Below are positions 1 through 6,796 of a DNA stretch of 50,754 bases, one piece after another; within the stretch, counting starts at the first letter, position 1, and the number at the start of each line of letters is the position of its first letter. This DNA comes from Oscillospiraceae bacterium. GTDB taxonomy: Bacteria; Bacillota; Clostridia; Oscillospirales; CAG-272. The stretch lies in contig SVSQ01000003.1 in assembly GCA_015064245.1 (NCBI GenBank), forward strand, positions 1-50,754, read 5' to 3'. The translations under genes were made by a program, and so were the position numbers. The notes beneath the pieces were generated by a model that saw only the letters and a list, made by a program, of their open reading frames with translations, was not told the origin of the DNA and made no database searches.

Positions 1-75
1 CTTTCTTCTTTCTTTGCTTCCTTTTCTTTCTTCTTTCTTCGGAAAGAAAGAGGAAAGAAATGAAGAACTAAACGA
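1..75. repeat. Partial copy of the purine/pyrimidine hairpin repeat (family 1)
   Basis: A pyrimidine-rich arm (CTTTCTT-type blocks) is followed by TTCGG and a purine-rich arm (AAAGAAAGAGGAAAGAAA), so the strand folds into a long hairpin. The AT-rich sequence that follows, to about 187, contains a segment ending TAAATATCCGTCTTA that recurs with one or two changes near 5150-5165, after the family-1 copy there. This is probably the tail of a family-1 copy cut by the window edge. No gene is visible in 1-187. Confidence 0.6.
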
Positions 76-187
76 AAAAGAACTTTTAATAGAAAAATTA
101 TAAAATCTACACTAAATATCCGTCTTAATCAAATAACAAACTTAAAAACAAACTCCCCTATAAATCAAAATTTGAAAATGACAGAAC

Positions 188-595
188 CTATTTTTCCTCC
201 GGCGCGGAGTAGAGCATAGTCCTCAACCTGTAGATCTCGTCGGAAAGCTCCTCGATCTTCTGCTGGAGACGGTGGTTCTCCATCATTATGGCGTTTTCGG
301 TCTTTTCGATGGGAGCGCTTTCGGGCGCCTCTCCGAGCAGAGCGCTGTTCTTGTTCGTCAGAGCGAATATCTGATCCTGCTGACTGTGGATAAGCTCGGC
401 GTTCTTTTTTAGGTTCTCGGCTTGCATCATTACGGTCATAATGAGCGCGATGTCAACTCTGCCGCCGACGTGCTGCATATTTTTACGCACCTCGGCGTCA
501 AGCGCCGCCGCCATTCGGCGTACTTCTTCGCTTGACGAGGTTTTCAGATTTACGTTGATATCTGCGATGGAAACGGTTATAGACTCCTTTGCCAC
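188..595 (-). CDS. zapA: Cell division protein ZapA
   Basis: ZapA is a small cytosolic protein that bundles FtsZ filaments and stabilises the Z ring. The 135-residue product has the expected two parts. An N-terminal globular domain (about 1-85) carries the family-like pattern in which SITVSIADINVNLKTSSSEE is followed by a long helix. A C-terminal region (about 90-130) of charged and leucine heptads is likely coiled coil. The start is GTG at 595, preceded on the minus strand by AAAGGAG at good spacing. The gene is transcribed away from proB. Length and domain order fit the Firmicutes family. The identification rests on pattern recognition, as ZapA has no catalytic motif. Confidence 0.85.
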   Translation of the reverse strand: MAKESITVSIADINVNLKTSSSEEVRRMAAALDAEVRKNMQHVGGRVDIALIMTVMMQAENLKKNAELIHSQQDQIFALTNKNSALLGEAPESAPIEKTENAIMMENHRLQQKIEELSDEIYRLRTMLYSAPEEK

Positions 596-630
596 GGTGG
601 TTTCTCCTTTGAATTTTATGAAAAAGGTAC

Positions 631-659
631 TTGATTTTTAATTCATTATGTACTATAAT
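631..659 (+). promoter_or_regulatory. Probable sigma-A promoter upstream of proB
   Basis: TTGATT (631-636) and TATAAT (654-659) are separated by 17 bp, giving a leader of about 120 nt before proB. A weaker opposite-strand -10 (ATTATA on the plus strand at 675-680) could serve zapA. Confidence 0.5.
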
Positions 660-789
660 GTAGATGTTAGTTATATTATAATACATGCGAAAGAAAAAAT
701 AAAGGTTTTTTTGAAAATATTATTGATAAAATTTTGCGATATCGGACAGAAGATACGCGTTCTGTTTTCAGAAAGGAATGATCATAAAG

Positions 790-1575
790 ATGAACATAAT
801 AAAGGATGCAAAGAGGATAGTGGTAAAGATAGGCTCGTCAACCCTGACGCACGAGAATTACCGAATGAACCTGCGAAGGATCGAGGCGATAGCAAGAGTG
901 TTGTCCGATTTCAGAAACGCGGGCAAGGAGATGGTATTCGTAAGCTCGGGCGCTATCAGCGCGGGAGTTGCAAAGCTGGGACTCGAGCGGCGCCCAAAGG
1001 CTACTGAGGAAAAGCAGGCGGTAGCCGCGGTGGGACAGAGCGAGCTGATGAAGATATACGAGCACTTTTTCGGAATGTTCGGTCAGAACGTGGCTCAGAT
1101 ACTGCTCACAAGAGATATTATGGAGAATCCCGTCGCCCGTAAGAACGCCGAGAATACCTTCGCGACCTTGCTCAGAATGGGCTGTATTCCGATAGTCAAC
1201 GAAAACGACTCCGTCTCCTTCGACGAGATCGAATTCGGCGATAACGATACCCTTTCCGCGTACGTTTCCGTCCTCTGCCACGCGGACGCGCTGATAATCC
1301 TCAGCGATATCGACGGTCTTTACGATTCAGATCCCCACAAGAACAGCGACGCCAAGCTCATCTCCACCGTGGCTAAGGTGGACGACACCATTCTCGGTTA
1401 CGCGGGGGGAGCAGGCTCAAACAGAGGTACCGGCGGACTTATCACCAAGCTCCACGCCGCTGAGATAGTCACCGGAAACGGCATACCCATGTTCATCGTC
1501 AACGGTCAGAACCCCGAGATCCTTTACGATCTTTTTGAGGGCAAGCACGTTGGAACGTACTTTATGTCGAACTAA
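790..1575 (+). CDS. proB: Glutamate 5-kinase (ProB), short form without PUA domain
   Basis: ProB phosphorylates L-glutamate to gamma-glutamyl phosphate with ATP, the first step of proline synthesis. The sequence shows the amino-acid-kinase fold: VVKIGSSTLT at the N-terminus, VSSGAISAG, the NENDSVS and FGDNDTLSA substrate-site motifs, a DIDGLYDSDP segment, and GTGGLITKLHAA near the C-terminus. At 261 residues it stops after the kinase domain and lacks the C-terminal PUA domain of the E. coli enzyme, as in many Firmicutes. An ATG at 778 is in frame, but AAAGGA ends at 777 and abuts it; the ATG at 790 leaves 12 nt and is preferred. The partner proA is about 47 kb away, not adjacent. Confidence 0.93.
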   Translation: MNIIKDAKRIVVKIGSSTLTHENYRMNLRRIEAIARVLSDFRNAGKEMVFVSSGAISAGVAKLGLERRPKATEEKQAVAAVGQSELMKIYEHFFGMFGQNVAQILLTRDIMENPVARKNAENTFATLLRMGCIPIVNENDSVSFDEIEFGDNDTLSAYVSVLCHADALIILSDIDGLYDSDPHKNSDAKLISTVAKVDDTILGYAGGAGSNRGTGGLITKLHAAEIVTGNGIPMFIVNGQNPEILYDLFEGKHVGTYFMSN

Positions 1576-1642
1576 GGCGGAATTTTGGTGAATAATAAAA
1601 CGCTGCCACGGCAAAATAATCTTAAAAAAGAAAGGCACAGTT

Positions 1643-3055
1643 ATGAAAAAAATATTCGCAATACTGCTATTTGCGGCGGCTGTATTCGCGCTTGTGGGTT
1701 GCGAAAAGGCAAACACACCTTGTGAGCACAGCTATACCGAGGAAATTATCGAAGAGCCTGGAGTTCTTACTCCGGGAAAGGCAAAATGCGTTTGCTCACT
1801 CTGCGGAGAAAGCTCCGAGTATGAGCTTCCCGCAACCAAGACGCTGAAGATCCTGGCTATCGGAAACTCGTTCAGCGTTGACGGTATGCAGTATCTGTGG
1901 GACATCTGCCGCGACGGCGGAGTTGAAAACGTGATACTCGGAAATATGTATATCGGCGGCTGCTCTCTTAATAAGCATTGGACGAATATGCAGTCGGGCG
2001 CGGGGGCGTACAAGTACTATAAGAATACCGAAGGAAAGTGGGAGACCACGGAGGAATTCAGTATTCCGAACGCCATCAAGGATGAAGAATGGGACATCAT
2101 CACCGTTCAGCAGTCCAGCGGCGACAGCGGAGAGACCGAGACCTATTCCGCTCTTGCTGATATCACCGCGTACATACAGGAGCACAAGACGAATCCCGAC
2201 GCGAAGATATACTGGCATATGACCTGGGCGTATCAGGGCGACAGTACGAATAAGCATTTCCCCAGATACGACAGCGACCAGAAGAAGATGTATGAGGCGA
2301 TCGCAAGCGTCGCTCAGAATTTCGTTTTGAAAAACGAGGATATCGCAGGACTTATTCCTTCGGGAACGGCGATACAGAACCTTCGTTCCTCTTACGTTGG
2401 CGATACTGTGACACGTGACGGCTACCACCTCAGCTACAGCCACGGAAGATATACCGCGGCGCTGACCTGGTTTGCATACATAACGGGCGGAGATATTGAC
2501 GGGATCACCTGGATGTCGGCGGAGCATAACGTTTTTGAAGATATCGAGCCTATAAAAGAAGCGGTCAAGAATGCTCTGGAAGCGCCATTTGAGGTCACAC
2601 CTTCCGCCTTCGATAAGGCGGTAGAGAAGACGGACTTAGACAGAATAATCGCTCTCGGACTGGATCCCGCAAATATGGAGCTTCTCGATTGGGGACCTAC
2701 CGTTGCTTCTTACTGGAATTCAGGCAGTAAATTTGAGCTTATCCACGCGGGCAACAGTAAGGCGTCGAATATCCCCTATTTCATCTCATCCCGCAAGCTG
2801 ACGAAGGATGATCTTCCCGTCGGTTCGGTCATTATCGTTGATAAAGGTTACGGTTACCGCCCGGACGGTTGGCTGGATCTTGACGGAACGAAGGGTGCGC
2901 GTCCCCAAAAGGTCGGCGCGGGCGCCGCGCTGGTCACGGAAGAATGGTGGGGAGAGTACGCTGTACGCGGATTTAACCTTTATTCTCTGGAATCAAATTA
3001 CGTTATGACTACCGGCGATATAGAAGCTATGCGTATCTACGTTCCGAAGAAATGA
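1643..3055 (+). CDS. Lipoprotein with DUF4886 / SGNH-like domain
   Basis: This is a predicted surface lipoprotein of 470 residues. A signal peptide ends in the lipobox LVGC, with Cys20 as the likely lipid-modified residue. Residues about 27-55 hold a Cys/His cluster (CEHSY, then KCVCSLCG) typical of small metal-binding linkers in clostridial surface proteins. From about 68 there is a DUF4886-type SGNH fold: IGNSFSVDG (Ser76 as the block I nucleophile) and DGYHLS for the Asp/His pair near residue 260. The last ~130 residues form a separate unassigned module. DUF4886 proteins are commonly near polysaccharide-degrading genes, so an esterase role on glycans is plausible, but the substrate is unknown. 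AAAGGCACAGTT precedes the ATG. Confidence 0.78.
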   Translation: MKKIFAILLFAAAVFALVGCEKANTPCEHSYTEEIIEEPGVLTPGKAKCVCSLCGESSEYELPATKTLKILAIGNSFSVDGMQYLWDICRDGGVENVILGNMYIGGCSLNKHWTNMQSGAGAYKYYKNTEGKWETTEEFSIPNAIKDEEWDIITVQQSSGDSGETETYSALADITAYIQEHKTNPDAKIYWHMTWAYQGDSTNKHFPRYDSDQKKMYEAIASVAQNFVLKNEDIAGLIPSGTAIQNLRSSYVGDTVTRDGYHLSYSHGRYTAALTWFAYITGGDIDGITWMSAEHNVFEDIEPIKEAVKNALEAPFEVTPSAFDKAVEKTDLDRIIALGLDPANMELLDWGPTVASYWNSGSKFELIHAGNSKASNIPYFISSRKLTKDDLPVGSVIIVDKGYGYRPDGWLDLDGTKGARPQKVGAGAALVTEEWWGEYAVRGFNLYSLESNYVMTTGDIEAMRIYVPKK

Positions 3056-3092
3056 TACTTCTGGACGATGAAACTGAACGGAGAGAATGGCT

Positions 3093-3410
3093 ATGTTCGG
3101 ATTTACAAGACTTTCAGCCGAGGTGAAGCAGCGCCGTAAAATGGCGAAAAAGCTTCACGGCATGCATATCAAATACGTCATGGAGCGTCTGGTGGACGAG
3201 GACGACATCATCGTCGGCAGAGAGGGCGCTCTGATCGTGCGCGGGAAGGAGTTTATGGTCTTCGCCTCGCAGCACGACGTTTTCCGAAGCTACGTTGACG
3301 ATACTGATTTTTCCGAGCTTCTCAGTCTGGGCGGCGCGGTGATAATCGGTCACGACCTGCTTTCGGGTAAGGAAAGAACTCTTATCGCGCATTATACGGA
3401 CCTTGCGTGA
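3093..3410 (+). CDS. Small conserved-looking protein of unknown function
   Basis: A 105-residue cytosolic-looking protein that I do not recognise. It begins with a basic helix (SAEVKQRRKMAKKLHG), followed by an alternating hydrophobic pattern (HIKYVMERLV, IIVGREGALIVRGKEFMVFA) that suggests a small beta fold, and ends in a beta-rich GGAVIIGHDL segment. There is no signal peptide or membrane helix. It follows the lipoprotein gene by about 35 bp on the same strand and is probably co-transcribed. An in-frame ATG at 3087 lies only 3 nt after GGAG, while the ATG at 3093 has 9 nt, so the latter is chosen. The stop codon lies inside the stem of a family-1 hairpin. Confidence 0.6.
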   Translation: MFGFTRLSAEVKQRRKMAKKLHGMHIKYVMERLVDEDDIIVGREGALIVRGKEFMVFASQHDVFRSYVDDTDFSELLSLGGAVIIGHDLLSGKERTLIAHYTDLA

Positions 3411-3510
3411 CACTGTATATGAGTGCGAACATAGCCGGGTGTCACGCCTCGAAGCTTTCTCGCTGACGGCGGTCAGCGCTTTTCCCGATGGGAAAAGACC
3501 GAAATCTTCG
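3405..3510 (+). repeat. Family-1 A-B structured repeat, copy 1
   Basis: Hairpin A has arms GCGTGACAC (3405-3413) and GTGTCACGC (3439-3447), enclosing the conserved loop core GCGAACAT. Two nt later, three-way junction B has outer arms at 3450-3459 and 3501-3510 (one mismatch) and inner hairpins CGCTGAC/GTCAGCG and CTTTTCCC/GGGAAAAG. Arm sequences differ from other copies, but pairing is kept. The A stem overlaps the TGA stop of the upstream gene. Confidence 0.8.
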
Positions 3511-3512
3511 CA

Positions 3513-3589
3513 GAGATTTGGTGTAGAGGAAAGTTACATTGTGTGATAGTGAGTGCGATGGGAATCGGAGATTTGGTGTAGAGGAAAGT
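3513..3589 (+). repeat. 22-bp direct repeat pair after the A-B unit
   Basis: GAGATTTGGTGTAGAGGAAA plus GT occurs identically at 3513-3534 and 3568-3589. A shorter relative (CATTTGGTGTAGA) follows the A-B unit near 39342, so this is probably a tail module of the repeat. Confidence 0.75.
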
Positions 3590-3650
3590 GACCTTTTAAA
3601 AATATTTGTCGGCAGGCGATATTTATCGGCGGGTGGATTTCCCGTCAAAA

Positions 3651-3688
3651 ATAAAAATGCTCATCCTTTATCGGATAAGCATTTTTGT
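3651..3688 (-). terminator. Intrinsic terminator downstream of the Mrp gene
   Basis: Arms 3653-3666 and 3673-3686 pair around a 6-nt loop with flanking A and T runs. The one imperfect position is a G-U pair in the minus-strand transcript, which favours minus-strand use. Confidence 0.8.
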
Positions 3689-3699
3689 TATTTGATATA

Positions 3700-4587
3700 T
3701 TATTCAAAAACCGTTGTGATCTTGTTGACCGCTTCGTCGAAGACGTCGGTCTCCACGGTCTCGATAGTACCTGCGTCGCAGAGAGCGGAGACCTTAGGAT
3801 CCATGGGAACGCGAGCGATGACGGGAATATTGAACTTTTTCGCGATCTCGTCAACGTGCGTCTTTCCGAAGACCTCGATCTTCTCGCCGCAGCAGGGACA
3901 CTTGAGATAGCTGTAGTTTTCAACGATACCGATGATCGGAACGTTCATCATCTTAGCCATGTTCACAGCCTTAGTCACGATCATTGAAACAAGATCGGAG
4001 GGAGTCGTTACGATAACGATACCGTCAAGAGGCAGAGACTGCATGACCGTAAGCGGAACGTCTCCTGTTCCGGGAGGCATATCCACGTACATATAATCTA
4101 CGTCGCCCCAGACGACGTCCTTCCAGAACTGCTTTACAGTTCCCGCGATGAGAGAGCCTCTCCAGATAACGGGAGCGGTCTCGTCCTGAAGGAGCATATT
4201 GATGCTGATAGCGTCGATGCCCGTAACTGTGCTCTTTGGGATGATGCCGTCCTCGCAGCCTGTAAGGTCGCCCTTGAGACCGAACATTTTCGGAATGGAG
4301 GGACCTGTGATATCGGCGTCCAGAATAGCGGTGTTGAAGCCGAGACGGCGCGTCATTACCGCAAGCATAGAGGTGACGGAGGATTTACCTACGCCGCCCT
4401 TACCGCTGACTATACCGATAACGTGCTTGATGTTGCTCGCCTTGTTCTGAGGCTCAAGGAGACTTTCGGGATCGCTCTTTTTGGAGCTGCAGTTTGCGGA
4501 GCAGGTGGAGCAGTTGTGAGTGCAGGATGCTTCAGGCTGCTCGTCAGATTCTTCGATTACTTCGTCATTCATTTCTTCACTGACCAT
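3700..4587 (-). CDS. Mrp/NBP35-family iron-sulfur cluster carrier ATPase
   Basis: A P-loop ATPase of the Mrp/ApbC/NBP35 group, which holds and transfers iron-sulfur clusters in the cytosol. Residues 61-69 form the deviant Walker A (SGKGGVGKS), LDADITGPS follows, and DMPPGTGD is the Walker B region. The N-terminal extension has four cysteines (22, 26, 29, 33), resembling the NBP35 ferredoxin-like motif, and a second cluster CPCC (230-233) matches the C-terminal metal site through which the dimer binds the cluster. Length (295) is typical. The start at 4587 has AAAGGA at a 10-nt spacing. It has its own terminator and looks monocistronic. The exact subfamily name is uncertain because the N-terminal Cys motif is not in every Mrp protein. 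Confidence 0.9.
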   Translation of the reverse strand: MVSEEMNDEVIEESDEQPEASCTHNCSTCSANCSSKKSDPESLLEPQNKASNIKHVIGIVSGKGGVGKSSVTSMLAVMTRRLGFNTAILDADITGPSIPKMFGLKGDLTGCEDGIIPKSTVTGIDAISINMLLQDETAPVIWRGSLIAGTVKQFWKDVVWGDVDYMYVDMPPGTGDVPLTVMQSLPLDGIVIVTTPSDLVSMIVTKAVNMAKMMNVPIIGIVENYSYLKCPCCGEKIEVFGKTHVDEIAKKFNIPVIARVPMDPKVSALCDAGTIETVETDVFDEAVNKITTVFE

Positions 4588-4724
4588 TTTATTTTATTCC
4601 TTTCAGATTTATTATCTTTACTTACTTTTATTATTATAATACTTTTTCATAAATATTTCAAGTACTAATAATAAATTTTATGGGAGTATTTGTAAAATTA
4701 TTGGGTTGCTAAAAGGAGAACACA

Positions 4725-5112
4725 GGGATACCGTGTACCTTGTGCGAACATCTGCCGGTATCCCCATCGAATATTTCTTTTCGACGCGGTCGAAACTTTT
4801 TTCTAACGAAAAAAGCCCGAAATATTCGCCAGCCTTGGAGGAAATTTAAGATACCGTGTACCTTGTGCGAACATCTGCTGGTATCCCCGCTTAGCGGAAT
4901 TTTAAATAACAAGCTGTGTAAAGTAATTATTTCCTACCTTGGGTAGTTGCGGGAGCAACTCGGCAGTATTTCATGTACGAAAAACCGCGAGCCTGCTTAT
5001 GCGAGCGCGTTTCAGCGAGCCGTTCCCAATCTACCACGGTCTTTCTTTCTTCTTTTTGCGAGCATTTTTCTTCTTTCTTTCTCGAAAGAAGGAAGAAAAA
5101 CGCGAAATCTAT
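4725..5112 (+). repeat. Family-1 composite repeat, longest plus-strand copy
   Basis: Modules in order are: hairpin A (GGGATACC 4725-4732 / GGTATCCC 4757-4764), three-way junction B (outer arms 4768-4777 and 4819-4828, perfect), a second hairpin A (GATACC 4850-4855 / GGTATC 4880-4885), a block beginning TAGTTGCGGGAGCAACTCGG (about 4943), the CTACCACGGTCTTTC block, and a long purine/pyrimidine hairpin (about 5064-5100). It fills most of the 679-bp gap between the Mrp gene and the next CDS. The remaining 5113-5266 is AT-rich with no gene visible. Confidence 0.8.
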
Positions 5113-5266
5113 ATAAAAAGAAATATTAAATACAAATAATAAAACCTACATTAAATATCCGTCTTAAAAAAAGTAACTTTAATAGAAAAATTATAAAATT
5201 TACTCAAAATAACCTTCTTACACAAATTCAAAATAAAATTTGAAATCAAAAAAAAGGAGCATCAAA

Positions 5267-6010
5267 ATGAATACCGAACTTTTTGAGCTTGCCTGTCAAG
5301 CGGCTATACTCGTCACGCCGAAGAGCAGCGTCGGTACGCTGTCGGAGCATCGGCTTCACAGCGCGATAAAATACTACGTTCAGCCCGATATGGAGTTTCA
5401 CGAGGTCCGCGTGGACGGCTTCATCTGCGACGCAGTCAGGGAAGACGGCGAGGTGCTGGAGATACAGACCGGCGCCTTTTTCCCGCTCAGAAAAAAGCTT
5501 GAGAGACTGCTTCCATCGCACCCCGTAACCGTCATTTACCCCGTTGTGACCGAAAAACGCCTGCTGGTGACCTACGAGGAGAGCGGCGAGTGCAGTATCC
5601 GAAAGAGCCCGAAAAAAGCCACCTCTTACAACGCCTTCGCGGAGCTTTACAGGATCAGGGATTACATTTCAAACGAAAACTTTCATTTTCGTATGATCTC
5701 AGTTACCTGCGACGAGCACCGTCTGTACCTCGGGACGAAGGATGGCAGAAAGCCTTTTCAAAAGCCGATCAAAACGGAGCGCATACCCGTTTCCCTGGTC
5801 GGAGACGTCTGTTTTTACAATATGAAGGAGCTTCGCTCCGTTCTCCCTGCCGACCTTCCCGAAAACTTCGACACGAAGATACTTTCCGATATGGCAGGGA
5901 TCTCCCGCGATCTTGCGGGGATAACCCTGCGCGTGACCACTGAGCTGGGGATAACAGAGGTCGCTTGCGTTATGGGAAGGCGGAAAATATACAGATTTTG
6001 CGGCGATTGA
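5267..6010 (+). CDS. Uncharacterised protein with possible PD-(D/E)XK nuclease-like fold
   Basis: A 247-residue cytosolic protein. I recognise the general type (conserved hypothetical in Clostridia) but no assigned function. The first ~95 residues resemble a restriction-endonuclease-like core: an acidic residue in the first helix (SEHRLHSAIKYY), DGFICD, then EIQT followed by a basic helix (LRKKLERLL) and the strand VTVIYPV. The D...ExQ pattern could be an active site with Gln replacing the usual Lys. The C-terminal ~100 residues look like a helical, possibly winged, domain. The ATG at 5267 has AAGGAG at a suitable distance, whereas the frame extends upstream only to a TTG at 5240 without support. 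The stop lies about 18 bp before the promoter of the next operon. Confidence 0.6.
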   Translation: MNTELFELACQAAILVTPKSSVGTLSEHRLHSAIKYYVQPDMEFHEVRVDGFICDAVREDGEVLEIQTGAFFPLRKKLERLLPSHPVTVIYPVVTEKRLLVTYEESGECSIRKSPKKATSYNAFAELYRIRDYISNENFHFRMISVTCDEHRLYLGTKDGRKPFQKPIKTERIPVSLVGDVCFYNMKELRSVLPADLPENFDTKILSDMAGISRDLAGITLRVTTELGITEVACVMGRRKIYRFCGD

Positions 6011-6027
6011 AAAAATACAAAAAAGTA

Positions 6028-6056
6028 TTGACATTTATATCAAATTGTAGTATAAT
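6028..6056 (+). promoter_or_regulatory. Consensus sigma-A promoter of the TasA-like/sipW operon
   Basis: TTGACA (6028-6033), a 17-bp spacer and TATAAT (6051-6056) match the consensus exactly. The leader contains a short direct repeat (AAAGCTTTAAA type, about 6067-6088) and GGAGG at 6103-6107 before the ATG at 6117. Confidence 0.88.
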
Positions 6057-6116
6057 TGATTTGAATAAAGCTTTAAAAAGCTTTAAAATATTATTCCACT
6101 ATGGAGGAAAATAATA

Positions 6117-6722
6117 ATGAGAAAACTTAGTATTTTGGTTGCGCTTATTCTTTGCGTAACGATTGGCGGCGTTTACGCTACTTGGAGTTACCCCGGAGCA
6201 GACGTTGCAGACGGTCACCATGAAGTAGTTGTTGAACTTGAGCAGGCTACTCTCGGCGGTTCAAGCGGTTCTTACGCTATTGAATCCAACCTGAGAATCG
6301 GTATCGACCAGACAGGTGTCGGCGATTACAGCGCTAAGCTTCTGTTCCAATCTGCAAATTCCGATGATCCCTACATAAAGCTCACATTTACACCCTCTGA
6401 TCTTGCTCCCGATGACGTTAAGGCAAACGGTCTTGATTCCGAATTCTATCTGGTCACTACCACGGATATGCAGTATAACGGTGACGATATCTTTACCTTC
6501 AGCAATCCTTCTGACGGCACATTCACAAAGAACGTTACCTGGACTAAGGAAGGCAATTCCTTCACCTGTACTTACAATCTGGCTGATATCGAAGAAATGA
6601 TTACTCTTTCCAAGGACTTCGTTCTTGATACCAAGGCTAAGTATGACGAATTTTCTGCCGCTCTTGCCGGCAACATCAAGCTCTGCCTCACAGACGGAAC
6701 TGTAAACAGCAGCCAGGGCTAA
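6117..6722 (+). CDS. SipW-dependent secreted protein, TasA/camelysin-like
   Basis: A 201-residue secreted protein. The N-terminus is a short basic start, a hydrophobic helix, and then GGVYATWSY, the signature cleavage region of SipW-processed proteins such as TasA and camelysin, which assemble into extracellular fibres. The mature part is a beta-rich, Cys-free domain with Ser/Thr/Asp-rich stretches. No sortase motif or extra membrane helix is seen. It is first in the operon, directly behind a consensus promoter and a strong GGAGG site, and is followed by a hairpin before the signal peptidase gene. That arrangement should yield more of this product than of the peptidase. TasA-like function is inferred from the signal and neighbours; sequence similarity to TasA beyond that was not tested. 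Confidence 0.75.
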   Translation: MRKLSILVALILCVTIGGVYATWSYPGADVADGHHEVVVELEQATLGGSSGSYAIESNLRIGIDQTGVGDYSAKLLFQSANSDDPYIKLTFTPSDLAPDDVKANGLDSEFYLVTTTDMQYNGDDIFTFSNPSDGTFTKNVTWTKEGNSFTCTYNLADIEEMITLSKDFVLDTKAKYDEFSAALAGNIKLCLTDGTVNSSQG

Positions 6723-6740
6723 TCTAAACAACAAAAAAAT

Positions 6741-6780
6741 CGACAAGGACGCCTATGCGACGTTCTTGTCGTTTATTTTA
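6741..6780 (+). terminator. Hairpin between the first TasA-like gene and sipW (partial terminator)
   Basis: Arms CGACAAGGACG (6741-6751) and CGTTCTTGTCG (6761-6771) pair with one G-U and are followed by TTTATTTTA. The interrupted T run suggests a leaky terminator or an mRNA-stabilising hairpin. Confidence 0.7.
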
Positions 6781-6796
6781 AGAGACGGTACGAAAA

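Noticed and set aside
3087..3092. Earlier ATG of the small gene at 3093
   Set aside because: It is only 3 nt from GGAG; the second ATG has normal spacing. The difference is two residues.
4947..5129. Short ORF starting MREQLGSISCTKN inside a family-1 repeat, with similar ORFs at 26142-26396, 22401-22583 and 28401-28733
   Set aside because: The peptides are alike because the DNA repeats are alike. They lack ribosome sites, run into the purine hairpin as poly-Phe/Lys, and differ in length and end.
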